In this document: piece by piece, positions 46,823 to 55,152 of the stretch | Layout: each line of letters begins with the position of its first letter | How positions within the stretch are numbered: the first letter of the stretch is position 1 | Source: Vescimonas fastidiosa | GTDB taxonomy: Bacteria > Bacillota > Clostridia > Oscillospirales > Oscillospiraceae | NCBI RefSeq assembly: GCF_018326305.1 | Contig: NZ_AP023415.1 | Coordinates: forward strand, 124,001 to 188,000 | Direction: 5' to 3' | Length of the DNA stretch: 64,000 nucleotides | Position numbers and translations under genes: made by a program | Notes under the pieces: generated by a model | Told to the model about the DNA's origin: nothing | The model's input: only the letters and a program-made list of their open reading frames with translations | Database searches by the model: none

Positions 46823-47515
46823 ATGTTTAGAGGTAAGAAATATCAGGAGATCGCCAAGCAGATCGACAAGACTGCACTGTATGATCCCAAGGAAGGTCTG
46901 GAGTTCATCTGCAAGACCGCTTCCGCTAAGTTTGATGAGACCGTCGAGCTGCATGTGAAGCTGGGCGTGGACTCCCGTCACGCCGACCAGCAGGTCCGCG
47001 GTGCCATCGTGCTGCCCAACGGCACCGGCAAGTCCGTGCGTGTGCTGGTGTTCGCCAAGGGCGACAAGGCCGAGGCTGCCAAGGCCGCCGGCGCCGACTA
47101 TGTGGGTGACATGGATCTGGTGGAAAAGATCCAGAAGGAAAACTGGTTTGACTTCGATGTGGTGGTCGCTACCCCCGACATGATGGGCGTGGTGGGCCGT
47201 CTGGGTAAGGTCCTGGGCCCCAAGGGTCTGATGCCCTCTCCCAAGTCCGGCACTGTGACCCCCGATGCCGCCAAGGCTGTCACCGAGGCTAAGGCCGGTA
47301 AGGTGGAGTATCGTCTGGATAAGACCAACATCATCCACTGCCCCATCGGCAAGGTCTCCTTCGGCGCAGACAAGCTCTTTGAGAACTACAGCGCTCTCAT
47401 CGGCGCCATCATCAAGGCCAAGCCCGCTGCTGCCAAGGGCCAGTATATCAAGTCCTGCGTGGCTGCGTCCACCATGGGCCCCGGCGTGAAGATGAACGCC
47501 AACAAGCAGCTGTAA
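46823..47515 (+). CDS. rplA: 50S ribosomal protein L1
   Basis: A 230-residue protein with the L1 signature [20 protein letters not shown] (about 126-145). It forms the L1 stalk and can repress its own operon by binding mRNA. Located 14 bp after rplK. Confidence 0.98.
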   Translation: MFRGKKYQEIAKQIDKTALYDPKEGLEFICKTASAKFDETVELHVKLGVDSRHADQQVRGAIVLPNGTGKSVRVLVFAKGDKAEAAKAAGADYVGDMDLVEKIQKENWFDFDVVVATPDMMGVVGRLGKVLGPKGLMPSPKSGTVTPDAAKAVTEAKAGKVEYRLDKTNIIHCPIGKVSFGADKLFENYSALIGAIIKAKPAAAKGQYIKSCVAASTMGPGVKMNANKQL

Positions 47516-47542
47516 TTTTTGCAGCAAAAGGATATTTGAGAC

Positions 47543-47571
47543 TTGACAAATGCGCAGGTCTTGGATATAAT
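47543..47571 (+). promoter_or_regulatory. Promoter of rplJ-rplL
   Basis: Consensus-like TTGACA (47543-47548) and TATAAT (47566-47571) with exactly 17 bp between them. Confidence 0.93.
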
Positions 47572-47577
47572 ATATGA

Positions 47578-47690
47578 TGCGTTCCAAAGACAGCAGGGGG
47601 ACTTGTCCGTAATTCCTGCCGAGGATGGCGAATCAATTTTTGATTGCTTTACCCCGTCCTTGTGTCCTTGGGCACAGGGACGGGTTTTTC
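47578..47690 (+). ncRNA. Ribosomal protein L10 leader
   Basis: Contains the conserved L10(L12)4-binding elements CCAAAGACAGCAGGG and CCTGCCGAGGATGG, followed by an attenuator stem CCCGTCC..GTG / CAC..GGGACGGG with TTTTT (47653-47689). Free L10-L12 complex is known to repress rplJL through this leader. Confidence 0.92.
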
Positions 47691-47735
47691 CTGTTTTGAA
47701 CGCACCGACAATTCTCATGGAGGTGAAATCAAAGA

Positions 47736-48251
47736 ATGCCCAACGCAAAAGTTCTGTCTGAAAAGCAGGCAATCGTGGCCGCGCTGACCGAGAAGATCCA
47801 GAATTCCGGCGCCGGCGTCATCGTGGACTACAAGGGCATCACCGTGGCAGAGGATACCGCTCTGCGCGCTGAGTGCCGCAAAAACGATGTGGAGTATTCC
47901 GTCATCAAGAACACCCTGCTGCGCTTTGCATTCAACAACTGCGGTCTCAACGAACTGGACGAGCAGCTCAACGGCACCACTTCTCTGGCTATCGCCGCTG
48001 ACCCTGTGGCTCCCGCTCGCGTGATTGCTGAGTTTGCAAAGAAGCTCAATGGCCGGTTCGAGATCAAGGGCGGCTTCCTGGAGGGCAAGGCCGTGCCCAT
48101 GGAGACCGTGAATGCTCTGGCATCCATCCCCGCACTGCCCGTGCTGCAGGCTCAGGTCCTGGGTACCATGCTGGCTCCCATTTCCGCTCTGGCTTGCGTC
48201 ATTAAGCAGATCGCCGAGAAGCAGGGCGCTCCTGCTGAGGCCGCTGAATAA
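47736..48251 (+). CDS. rplJ: 50S ribosomal protein L10
   Basis: A 171-residue stalk base protein, start MPNAKVLSEKQAIVAALTEK, with GVIVDYKGITVAEDTALRAE and SVIKNTLLRFA matching L10; the C-terminal helix binds L7/L12 dimers. AGGTGAAATC precedes the ATG. Confidence 0.97.
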   Translation: MPNAKVLSEKQAIVAALTEKIQNSGAGVIVDYKGITVAEDTALRAECRKNDVEYSVIKNTLLRFAFNNCGLNELDEQLNGTTSLAIAADPVAPARVIAEFAKKLNGRFEIKGGFLEGKAVPMETVNALASIPALPVLQAQVLGTMLAPISALACVIKQIAEKQGAPAEAAE

Positions 48252-48298
48252 TTCAGCCACTGACTACAAAAATATCTTATAATTAGGAGGCTAATACA

Positions 48299-48670
48299 AT
48301 GTCTGAGAAAGTTACTGCTATGATCGAAGAGATCAAGGGTTTGACCGTTCTGGAGCTGAGCGAGCTGGTACACGCTCTGGAGGAAGAGTTCGGCGTTTCC
48401 GCCGCCGCTATGGCTGCTCCCGCTGCCGGCGCTGCTGCTCCCGCTGCTGAGGAGAAGACCGAGTTTGATGTGGTTCTGGTTGGCTTCGACGCCGCTCAGA
48501 AGATCAAGGTCATCAAGTCCGTCCGCGAGATCACCGGCCTGGGCCTGGCTGAGGCCAAGAAGGCTGTTGAGGAGACTCCCACCACTCTGAAGGAAGCCCT
48601 GTCCAAGGACGACGCAGAGAACATGAAGAAGGAGCTGGAGGAAGTCGGCGCCAAGATCGAGCTGAAGTAA
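48299..48670 (+). CDS. rplL: 50S ribosomal protein L7/L12
   Basis: A 123-residue stalk protein. N-terminal dimerisation domain ([20 protein letters not shown]), Ala/Pro-rich hinge (about 37-52), and the C-terminal factor-binding domain ([20 protein letters not shown]). AGGAGG precedes the ATG. Confidence 0.98.
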   Translation: MSEKVTAMIEEIKGLTVLELSELVHALEEEFGVSAAAMAAPAAGAAAPAAEEKTEFDVVLVGFDAAQKIKVIKSVREITGLGLAEAKKAVEETPTTLKEALSKDDAENMKKELEEVGAKIELK

Positions 48671-48693
48671 TTCTCCAACGATTCAATTGTGTA

Positions 48694-48727
48694 AAAAAGA
48701 GGATGCCGAGAGGCGTCCTCTTTTTTT
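48694..48727 (+). terminator. Terminator of rplJL
   Basis: Stem AAAAGAGGATGCC / GGCGTCCTCTTTT with a seven-T tail, 24 bp after rplL. Confidence 0.93.
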
Positions 48728-48739
48728 GCGTGGAGAAGG

Positions 48740-49205
48740 GGACGGGGGATGCGGATTGCCACGGGCGCGGAGCGCCCTCGCAATGACAGGGGTTTTTGTA
48801 AGGGGTGCGGGGGCGGCGGGCCGATGTGGGGAACGAACTGAGCGCTGCCGGTGGCAGAGGAAGCGAGGTGAGCGAGTGGCCGCGGTCAAAATTTCCAGCG
48901 TCCGCCGTAAGGCAGCGCAGAAATTTTGGGCACCGCAACAGGATCATCGGCCCCTACGAAATGGTTTGTAGGGGCGGATGACTCTGTCCGCCCGGGATGG
49001 CACACAATATTTTTGTAGGGCAGGGCCCGTGTGCCCTGCCGGGAGTGCGGTACAAGGCCGGGCGGCGGGGGGAGGGCACCCCGCCCTACGGGGGCACAAG
49101 AAGCACGGCAAAACGGGGCGTCGAGGACGCCGCCCCCTACGGATGGGGAACGCGTGCCACCGTGAGGATTGCCCCTACGGAGGGGGTGTAAGGGGTAAAT
49201 GGGCG
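48740..49205. repeat. Intergenic palindromic repeat block B
   Basis: No gene visible. A minus-strand TGTCATTGCG unit (48752-48788, hairpin GGGCGCGGAGCGCCC) is followed by GTAGGGGC-type units: CATCGGCCCCTACGAAATGG, GTAGGGGCGGATGACTCTG, GTAGGGCAGGGCCCGTGTGC and others. Confidence 0.72.
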
Positions 49206-49206
49206 T

Positions 49207-49234
49207 AAAAAAGCCGACCTCGGGGGAGGTCGGC
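49207..49234 (-). terminator. Terminator of the YedE/TusA/DUF3343 operon
   Basis: Stem GCCGACCTC / GAGGTCGGC; on the minus strand it is followed by TTTTTT, about 20 bp after the DUF3343 stop. Confidence 0.85.
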
Positions 49235-49255
49235 GGATGGGGTGGAATGAATGGG

Positions 49256-49486
49256 TCAAATTTCCAGTTCATATATGCCCATGACTTCGTTGGGATCGGC
49301 CAGAGGGACTACCTGCTGACGCAGAGAGGGCTCACACCGCCAGGCCATGCCGCAGTCGGCGGTGATGGACCGGGGCACGGGAACGATGCGCCCCGGCAGA
49401 CCGGCCTGGGTGCAGGTGCGCTCCAGGGCCATGACACCGGCTGTGGTGTAAAAGGTCAGCAGGAGCCATTTCCTTTTTTCCAGCAT
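49256..49486 (-). CDS. DUF3343 protein, putative Se/S carrier-like
   Basis: A 76-residue protein starting MLEKRKWLLLTFYTTAGVMA. The family layout is visible: an N-terminal strand, an AxxxE helix (VMALERTCTQAG), and the Cys-containing loop PRSITADCGMAWRCEP. DUF3343 proteins usually occur with YedE/TusA-like genes, and a sulfur or selenium carrier role has been proposed for them. It is last in the three-gene operon. Confidence 0.82.
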   Translation of the reverse strand: MLEKRKWLLLTFYTTAGVMALERTCTQAGLPGRIVPVPRSITADCGMAWRCEPSLRQQVVPLADPNEVMGIYELEI

Positions 49487-49514
49487 TGGTTTCCTCCTAT
49501 GGCGGGGCCGTATC

Positions 49515-49727
49515 TTACTTCTTGCGCAGGGTCAGCGTCCACTCGTCGCCATTTTCCAGGGCAGCAAAATCATAACCGTTGTGATGGGCGAAGCGCTGAA
49601 TATTTTCCACGGCGCAGGGAGCGTCGGTGAGCACCGCCAGCTGGGCGGGATCGGTCTTTTTGATCTCCTCCTGCACCATCAGCAGGGGAACCGGGCAGGA
49701 AAAGCCTCTTGTATCTACCGTTACCAT
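49515..49727 (-). CDS. TusA/YedF-like sulfurtransferase
   Basis: A 70-residue protein starting MVTVDTRGFSCPVPLLMVQE; CPVP is the CPxP active-site motif of TusA-type persulfide carriers. The ATG at 49727 has AGGAGG at 7 nt, 2 bp after yedE. An open frame 11 codons longer overlaps yedE. It probably hands sulfur or selenium from or to the adjacent YedE channel. Confidence 0.9.
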   Translation of the reverse strand: MVTVDTRGFSCPVPLLMVQEEIKKTDPAQLAVLTDAPCAVENIQRFAHHNGYDFAALENGDEWTLTLRKK

Positions 49728-49729
49728 AA

Positions 49730-50836
49730 TCAGGCCTCCTTCTTGCGCAGGATGTTGCACAGGGAGATCACCAGCAGCACCACAAAGGCGATGGCCACGG
49801 CCACCTTGGCGTTGGTGGTGACGGCGTACTTCACATACGCACCGGCCTCGTTGACACCGGGATCGGCGCCGCTGGCCAGCTTCAGATTATGGGCCAGAGC
49901 GGCACCGCCCATCATACCCAGAACGGTGACGGCGCTGTCGCCATTGCCGGAGCCGGCCAAAACCAGCTGACGCAGGGGGCAGCCGCCCAGGAGCACGGAG
50001 CCCCAGCCGACGATGACCATGCCCAGCAGGTTCCAGATGTGGTTGGAGTGGGCAATGGGCTGGGACAGGAAGGAGAAGGCGGTGAAGTTGCCCATGATCA
50101 GGTTACCCACCAGCACCACCACAAAGATGGCCACGGAGCCCCAAAGCAGGTGGGGATCCTTCAGCATAACGGTGTCACGCACGCCGCCGGCCATGCACAG
50201 ACGGGAGCGCTGGGCCAGGGCACCAACCACCAGAGCTACGGCGAAGGCTACCAGCACAGGGGCGTGCATGGAGCCAGGGCCCTTCTCGGAGGCATTGAAC
50301 AGGGTGGGGACCAGCAGAGCCAGGGCAAACAGCACCAGCATGATGACCGGCAGGACAAAGCCCTCGGTCTTCTTGGCCTGGTAGGCACGGCCCAGGTTGA
50401 AGCCCTTCTTCAGGAACACGGTGCCGATAATGGCGCCGATGACGAAGCCCAGAAGACCCACGAAGGCGTTGAGGTCGCCGCCGCCCATACGCAGCAGCAT
50501 ACGAAGGGGACAGCCCAGGAACACCAGAGCACCGATCATCACCAGGGCGCCCACGGCGAAACGGGTGGCGGGGGAGGAACCGGCCTGGGCGCGGAATTCC
50601 TTGCCGATAAGGGCCATGATGCAGGAGCCCAGGACAATGCCGATGACCTCGGGACGGACATACTGCACCACGGCTGCGCTGTGCAGACCCAGGGCACCGG
50701 CAATGTCACGCTCGAAGCAGGCAATGCAGAAGCCCATGTTCTTGGGGTTGCCCAGAGCCTGCAGAAGCAGGGCGGCCAGGCCCACCACAACGCCCGTGAC
50801 GATTACGAGCCAGTTCTCTTTGAAAAACCTTTTCAT
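49730..50836 (-). CDS. yedE: YedE-family sulfur/selenium-compound transport membrane protein
   Basis: A 368-residue polytopic protein with about nine to ten spans, start MKRFFKENWLVIVTGVVVGL. The YeeE/YedE hallmark Cys motifs are present: NMGFCIACFERD near residue 34, FLGCPLRMLLRMGGGD near 108, and LGGCPLRQLVLAGSGNGDS near 285, plus QRSRLCMAGGVRD. YeeE relatives import thiosulfate; the YedE branch is linked to selenium metabolism. Operon with TusA-like and DUF3343 genes, divergent from a LysR gene. Confidence 0.9.
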   Translation of the reverse strand: MKRFFKENWLVIVTGVVVGLAALLLQALGNPKNMGFCIACFERDIAGALGLHSAAVVQYVRPEVIGIVLGSCIMALIGKEFRAQAGSSPATRFAVGALVMIGALVFLGCPLRMLLRMGGGDLNAFVGLLGFVIGAIIGTVFLKKGFNLGRAYQAKKTEGFVLPVIMLVLFALALLVPTLFNASEKGPGSMHAPVLVAFAVALVVGALAQRSRLCMAGGVRDTVMLKDPHLLWGSVAIFVVVLVGNLIMGNFTAFSFLSQPIAHSNHIWNLLGMVIVGWGSVLLGGCPLRQLVLAGSGNGDSAVTVLGMMGGAALAHNLKLASGADPGVNEAGAYVKYAVTTNAKVAVAIAFVVLLVISLCNILRKKEA

Positions 50837-50881
50837 TTTATAATGGATCCTTTCTCTCTTTACAGAATGCTTACAAGGCCC

Positions 50882-50910
50882 ATTATATAAGGCGCTTTTT
50901 CTCCCGTCCA
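50882..50910 (-). promoter_or_regulatory. Promoter of the yedE operon
   Basis: Minus-strand TGGACG (50905-50910) and TATAAT (50882-50887) with 17 bp spacing. Confidence 0.75.
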
Positions 50911-50978
50911 ACGGTCTTTTTCAATGAAATTTTCTATTTATTCAAAAAATCAATAACAATCGGCTGAAATCGTCTGCC

Positions 50979-51007
50979 TTGACAGAGAATTACGGTTTTT
51001 ATATAAT
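50979..51007 (+). promoter_or_regulatory. Promoter of the LysR gene
   Basis: TTGACA (50979-50984) and TATAAT (51002-51007), 17 bp apart. About 70 bp separate it from the yedE promoter, enough for a shared LysR operator. Confidence 0.88.
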
Positions 51008-51034
51008 AAAACTGAAAAAAAGGGGGAGAGAACC

Positions 51035-51949
51035 ATGGTCGAATACACTTTGCGGCAGTTGGAGGTGTTTGCGGCGGCGGCGGAGCAGGAGAGCCTGACC
51101 CGGGCTGCGGAGCTGCTGCACCTGACCCAGTCCACTGCCAGCACACATTTGCGCACGCTGGAGCAGTGCCTGGGGGTGCCGCTGCTGCTGCGCCGGGGCC
51201 AGGGGGGTGTGACCCTTACGGAGGACGGGCATCGGCTCTATCCTATGGTGAAGAAGATCCTCTCCCAATGCCAAACACTGGAGGCGGCGGCCCGGGACCC
51301 GGAGCGTCAGACGGCGCTGCCCCTTTTGCTGGGGGCGTCTACGGTGCCGGGGCAGTATATGCTGCCGGAGCTGATGGCCGCATTTTTGCAGAGACACCCG
51401 ACCTACCGCTATGAGCTGCGCCATGGCGACTCCGCGCAGGTCCACAAGCTGCTCCAAAGCGGGCAGGTGCGGTTTGGCTTTGTGGGGTCCCGGTCCGAGG
51501 GGGATGCCATGGTCTACTATCCCCTGCAGGAGGACGAGCTGGTGATGGTGACGCCCAACACGGCCCGCTATCAGGCGCTGCTGCGTCGGGGAGCCTGGGG
51601 ACGGGAGCTTTTGGGCGAGCCCACTATTGCCCGGGAGCAGGGGTCCGGCACAGATCGGACCCTGCAGCGGTATATGGCCCGAATGGGATACGATCCCCGG
51701 GATCTGCACATTGTGGCGCGGCTGGACGATCCGGAGACCATTAAGCGCATGGTGACCCAGGGAGCCGGGGTGTCGGTGCTGTCGGCCCTGTCGGTGCGGC
51801 AGGAGCGGAAGGACGGACGGGCGCTGGTATTCCCCATGGACGGGGAGGGCTTGCGGCGAACCATTTATTTGGCCCATCGGCAAAATTTGGCCTGCACGGC
51901 AGGGGAGAAGCAGTTTTTGAGTTTTGTGCAAGGGTATTATCAAAAGTAA
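51035..51949 (+). CDS. LysR-family regulator, probably of sulfur/selenium metabolism
   Basis: A 304-residue LysR-type regulator. The N-terminal helix-turn-helix MVEYTLRQLEVFAAAAEQES..LTRAAELLHLTQSTAST (in parts) is typical, with the dimerisation helix to about residue 90 and a periplasmic-binding-like effector domain thereafter (LLGASTVPGQYMLPELMAAF). The divergent position next to yedE suggests it senses a sulfur or selenium metabolite; selenium-associated LysR proteins are a recognised subgroup. Its stop codon lies inside the terminal repeat of the element that follows. Confidence 0.88.
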   Translation: MVEYTLRQLEVFAAAAEQESLTRAAELLHLTQSTASTHLRTLEQCLGVPLLLRRGQGGVTLTEDGHRLYPMVKKILSQCQTLEAAARDPERQTALPLLLGASTVPGQYMLPELMAAFLQRHPTYRYELRHGDSAQVHKLLQSGQVRFGFVGSRSEGDAMVYYPLQEDELVMVTPNTARYQALLRRGAWGRELLGEPTIAREQGSGTDRTLQRYMARMGYDPRDLHIVARLDDPETIKRMVTQGAGVSVLSALSVRQERKDGRALVFPMDGEGLRRTIYLAHRQNLACTAGEKQFLSFVQGYYQK

Positions 51950-52227
51950 CCATCAGTTGACAAGGGCAGACATGGTTTTGACGGGCAGAAATACGCCCAT
52001 ACCGCGTCAAGCCCCTTGGAAATACGACAAGTATTCCCTGCGGATCTTTCCTTGTCCGGACAAATTTCTGCGCGGCAAAACTGCTTCGCACCTGCCAGCG
52101 ATGGATTTCCGAGCGATTTTTGGCTTTTGAGCCGCAGGCGGGCTGGCGCCCGCCAAGGTGAGAAGGGCAAAAAGCGCCGCAAAGGCGCACTGGCAGGCGT
52201 GTTTGCCTTTGTCAACCGATGGTAACG
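51948..52227. repeat. Element of about 280 bp with imperfect terminal inverted repeats
   Basis: Left end TAACCATCAGTTGACAAGGG (51947 on) and, reversed, the right end TTACCATCGGTTGACAAAGG match at most positions over about 25 bp. Inside are further pairings: TTGACG..CGTCAA enclosing GGGC/GCCC, GGAAATAC/GTATTCC, TTGTCC/GGACAA, and GGCGGGC/GCCCGCC. No transposase frame fits; a 91-residue minus-strand open frame (51940-52215) spans it but has no ribosome site and looks like repeat sequence. It resembles a MITE or a large structured RNA. Confidence 0.6.
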
Positions 52228-52236
52228 AGCAAACAG

Positions 52237-52267
52237 AAAAAAAGCCCTCCCGTAGGAGGGCTTTTTT
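52237..52267. terminator. Bidirectional terminator between LysR and punA
   Basis: Stem AAAAAAAGCCCTCC / GGAGGGCTTTTTT with a CGTA tetraloop; T-runs on both strands. Confidence 0.93.
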
Positions 52268-52307
52268 GATGCTTGCTGGTTGCCTCGGGCAATGAAACCG
52301 TATGGCC

Positions 52308-53129
52308 TTAGAGGCGGGCAATGACAGACTCGACCAGCTGCCGGAGATGGTGGCTGCTGCGGTTGGCGGCGGCCAGGACCTCCTGGTGGGAGTGCTTCTT
52401 TTCGGCGATGCCGGTGGCCATGTTGGTAATGCAGGCGATGCCCAGGACCTCCAGGCCCAGGTAGTTGGCGGCGATGGCCTCGGGGACGGTGGACATGCCG
52501 ATGGCATCGGCCCCCAGGGCGCGATAGGCGCGAATTTCAGCGGCGGTCTCATAGCAGGGGCCGGGGAAAATAGCGTACACGCCCTCCTTGCAGGGAATGC
52601 CCAGCTCCCGGGCGGCGGCCTTAGCCAGATCGCGCAGGCGGAGGGAGTAAACCTCGGTCATATCCGGGAAGCGGGGGCCGAAGCGCTCGTCATTTTCGCC
52701 GATAAGAGAATTGGCTCCCAGCATATTGATGTGGTCCGTCAGAAGCATCAGGTCACCGGGCTGGAGGGTGCGGTCGATGCCGCCGCAGGCGTTGGTGAGG
52801 AGCAGTGTCTGGACGCCCAGGAGCTTCAGCACATACATGGGGTAGGTGACCTGACGCATGGTAAAGCCCTCGTAGTAGTGGAAGCGGCCCTGAAGGGCGG
52901 CTACCGTTTGCCCTGCCAGGCGGCCAATGACCAGGTTCCCGGCATGGCCCGCCACAGTGGAGCGGGGGAAATGGGGAATGTCGGCATAGGGGAGGACGGT
53001 TTTATCCTCCATGGAATCCACCAGGCCGCCCAGGCCGCTGCCCAGGACCACACCGCAGGTGGGCCGCAGGGGGCAGTGGGAGAGGATGTAGTCGGCGGAG
53101 CTTTGAACGGTTTCGTAAAAATTGGACAT
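52308..53129 (-). CDS. punA: Purine-nucleoside phosphorylase
   Basis: Trimeric PNP that splits purine nucleosides with phosphate, 273 residues. The phosphate-binding GVVLGSGLGGLVD (about 30), GRFHYYEG (about 80) and base-binding GPCYETAAEIRAYRALGAD with GMSTVPEAI are visible. The ATG at 53129 follows GGAGG; the open frame upstream to 53252 is repeat sequence. With the deaminase and HD genes nearby it suggests nucleoside salvage. Confidence 0.95.
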   Translation of the reverse strand: MSNFYETVQSSADYILSHCPLRPTCGVVLGSGLGGLVDSMEDKTVLPYADIPHFPRSTVAGHAGNLVIGRLAGQTVAALQGRFHYYEGFTMRQVTYPMYVLKLLGVQTLLLTNACGGIDRTLQPGDLMLLTDHINMLGANSLIGENDERFGPRFPDMTEVYSLRLRDLAKAAARELGIPCKEGVYAIFPGPCYETAAEIRAYRALGADAIGMSTVPEAIAANYLGLEVLGIACITNMATGIAEKKHSHQEVLAAANRSSHHLRQLVESVIARL

Positions 53130-53194
53130 GAGTGAGCCTCCTTTGATTGAGATAGAGAAAAGATGAAAGTGGAAAGGAAAAAGATGGGCTTTGA

Positions 53195-53507
53195 AAAACG
53201 GGTTGCATTGTCGGGGCGGAGACTCTGTCCGCCCGCCGGGATTGCACCGCATTTCTTATAATGTGTCATTGCGAACCAGTGACCGATGTCACTGGTGTGG
53301 CAATCCGTGCCCCCGTCCCTAAGGCCCCCTTGCCTAAAGGGTTTTTGCAAGAAATGCGGTGTGCGGGCCGATGTGGGCATCGGCCCCTACGGCATGTAAG
53401 GGGTGCGTAGGGCGGGCTGCCCTCAGCCCGCTACCTGATAGCCACCGCACCAGCACGGCGGCGTGAGGGCACGCCGCCCTACGGGCGAGTTACAAGGGGT
53501 GCGGTGG
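53195..53507. repeat. Intergenic palindromic repeat block C
   Basis: Contains GGGGCGGAGACTCTGTCCGCC, a TGTCATTGCG unit with hairpin CCAGTGACCGATGTCACTGG (53264-53307), a CCCCCTTGCCTAAAGG fragment (53325-53343), GGGCCGATGTGGGCATCGGC and GTAGGGCGGGCTGCCCTCAG units. No gene seen. Confidence 0.72.
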
Positions 53508-53975
53508 TCAGCCTTTTTTATGGCTGGCGAAGTAGTTTTCCAGCACTTGCAGGCTCTCCTGGCGGAGGACACCGGGGGTGACCTGGGGGTGCCAGAAGGA
53601 ATTTTCAAAGACCAGGGCAGAGCAGTTACAGCCCTTATTGCCAAGGATGGTCTCCAGGTCGTCGTTGCTGGCGCCGTAGACCAGGCGGCCCAGCTTCACC
53701 CACACCAGAGCACCGCTGCACATGAAGCAGGGCTCGCAGCTGGCGTACATGGTGTACTCGTGCAGATCGGTGATGCCCGTTTGGGCGCAGAACTCCCGAA
53801 TGAGACCCGCTTCGCCGTGAAAACTGGGATCGTGGCGGGTATAAATTTGATTTTCGTTTTCAAAAACGATCTCGCCGTCCTTTACCAGCACCGCGCCGAA
53901 GGGCTCGTTGCCGTGGGCCACGGCGGATTTGGAAAGCGCAATGGCCCGGCGCATGAAAAAATCATCGTTATGCAT
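53508..53975 (-). CDS. Cytidine/deoxycytidylate/guanine deaminase family protein
   Basis: A 155-residue zinc-dependent deaminase. The zinc and proton-shuttle motif is FHGEAGLI (HGE rather than the common HAE) and the second motif is SCEPCFMCSGA (PCxxC). The C-terminal PQVTPGVLRQESLQVLENYF resembles guanine deaminases of the GuaD type and related nucleoside deaminases. The substrate is uncertain. It lies 12 bp after the HD gene on the same strand. Confidence 0.87.
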   Translation of the reverse strand: MHNDDFFMRRAIALSKSAVAHGNEPFGAVLVKDGEIVFENENQIYTRHDPSFHGEAGLIREFCAQTGITDLHEYTMYASCEPCFMCSGALVWVKLGRLVYGASNDDLETILGNKGCNCSALVFENSFWHPQVTPGVLRQESLQVLENYFASHKKG

Positions 53976-53987
53976 GCGTTTGCCTCC

Positions 53988-54560
53988 TTACTTGATTTTC
54001 TTTTCCCGGTCGATTTTCTCCTCCGTCTCCCGGCGGATGGCCTGGCGGAGGGCGGTGAGGTAGGGGGAGAAGGCCACATTGCCCTGGGCGTAGGTGAGGT
54101 TCAGGCTGTATTCGTTCTCCGTCCAGGTGGAGAGATCGGACTCGTTGTGCTGGATGACCGCCTCCAGCTTGTCCAGGGCCTTGTAGATTTTGGCTTCCTC
54201 TGTTTCCAGGGCGGCCATTTCCCGGTACAGCGTGCGCATTTCGGCGGCGTAGGGGGCGGGGAGGGCGTCTACCCACGCATGCAGCAGGCGCTCCTCCCGG
54301 GCCTCATCGGCAGGGGTTTTGCTGAAGCTGGGGATGTCGCCGGTGAAGCACTCCCCTAAATCGTGAATCAGGCACATCCGCAGGACCTTGTCCATATCCG
54401 CCCGGGGAAATTCATCCCGGAGAAAGAAGGCCATGAGAGCCAGACGCCAGCTGTGCTCGGCCACACTCTCCCGGCGGCCGCCGGAGGTGCAGCAGTGGCG
54501 GGTGATGTCCTTCAGCTTTTCTGCGGTGTGCAGTATGAGGAGCAGTTCGTCAGGTTGCAT
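53988..54560 (-). CDS. HD-domain hydrolase (YfbR-like)
   Basis: A 190-residue protein with the HD superfamily metal ligands: VAEHSWRLALMAF (His at about 36), CLIHDLGECFTGD (HD at about 69) and a later Asp region DKLEAVIQHNESD. The pattern fits the YfbR/5'-nucleotidase branch, which hydrolyses deoxynucleoside monophosphates; the assignment is by similarity only. The ATG at 54560 overlaps the quinone reductase gene by 11 bp. Confidence 0.85.
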   Translation of the reverse strand: MQPDELLLILHTAEKLKDITRHCCTSGGRRESVAEHSWRLALMAFFLRDEFPRADMDKVLRMCLIHDLGECFTGDIPSFSKTPADEAREERLLHAWVDALPAPYAAEMRTLYREMAALETEEAKIYKALDKLEAVIQHNESDLSTWTENEYSLNLTYAQGNVAFSPYLTALRQAIRRETEEKIDREKKIK

Positions 54561-55134
54561 GGCCGTCCTCCTTATCCGTCGTTTCCGTAAGACCGTAGGC
54601 TGCCATGGCTTTATGCAAAATGGCCTCGGGGTCACAGCCGTCTATATCCAGCAGCTCCGCCTTCACAAGCTCCGCCTCGGGGATACCGAAATTCTCCGTG
54701 GCCATGGCCCGAAGCTGGTCGAAGCCGAAGCGGGGGTCGTAGGGGCCGCCGGAGGTGGAGACATAGTAGAGCTTTTTCGCCCGACACAGGCCCACGGGCA
54801 GGCCCGCTTCGCTGTAACGGGTGACGATGCCGGTGACGAAGATGTTTTCCAGGTAAATTTTGAGCTGGGCAGGGAAGGACAGATCCCACAGAGGGGCGGA
54901 CAGGACGATCTGCTCTGCGGCGGCGAACTGCCGGGCGTAGCGGAACATCTCTGCGCCGTAGTCCTTTTGGGAGAGCAAGGCGTCCCGCAGGGCGATGCGA
55001 TGGGCATCCATGGGGCGCAGGGGCTCGTCATAGAGCCGCAGCTCCTCATAGGGGCCTAATTTTTGCAGCAGGGCCCGGGCCAGCCGATCCGTGCGGGAGT
55101 CGGGCCGGGCGCAGGCATTTACATACAGGATCAC
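54550..55134 (-). CDS. Flavodoxin-fold NAD(P)H:quinone oxidoreductase (azoreductase-like)
   Basis: A 194-residue FMN-dependent reductase starting with GTG at 55134 behind GGAGGTG. The N-terminal MILYVNACARPDSRTDRLAR has the phosphate-binding Ser/Thr loop position of the AzoR/MdaB family, with SAPLWDLSFPAQLKIYLENI (conserved PxxNFxxPxxLKxwxD-like) and STSGGPYDPRFGFDQL. Physiological substrate unknown. Confidence 0.85.
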   Translation of the reverse strand: MILYVNACARPDSRTDRLARALLQKLGPYEELRLYDEPLRPMDAHRIALRDALLSQKDYGAEMFRYARQFAAAEQIVLSAPLWDLSFPAQLKIYLENIFVTGIVTRYSEAGLPVGLCRAKKLYYVSTSGGPYDPRFGFDQLRAMATENFGIPEAELVKAELLDIDGCDPEAILHKAMAAYGLTETTDKEDGHAT

Positions 55135-55152
55135 GGGTCTGCACCTCCGTTT

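Noticed and set aside
51940..52215. Minus-strand 91-residue open frame next to the LysR gene
   Set aside because: It coincides with the inverted-repeat element, has no ribosome site, and its composition fits repeat sequence more than protein.
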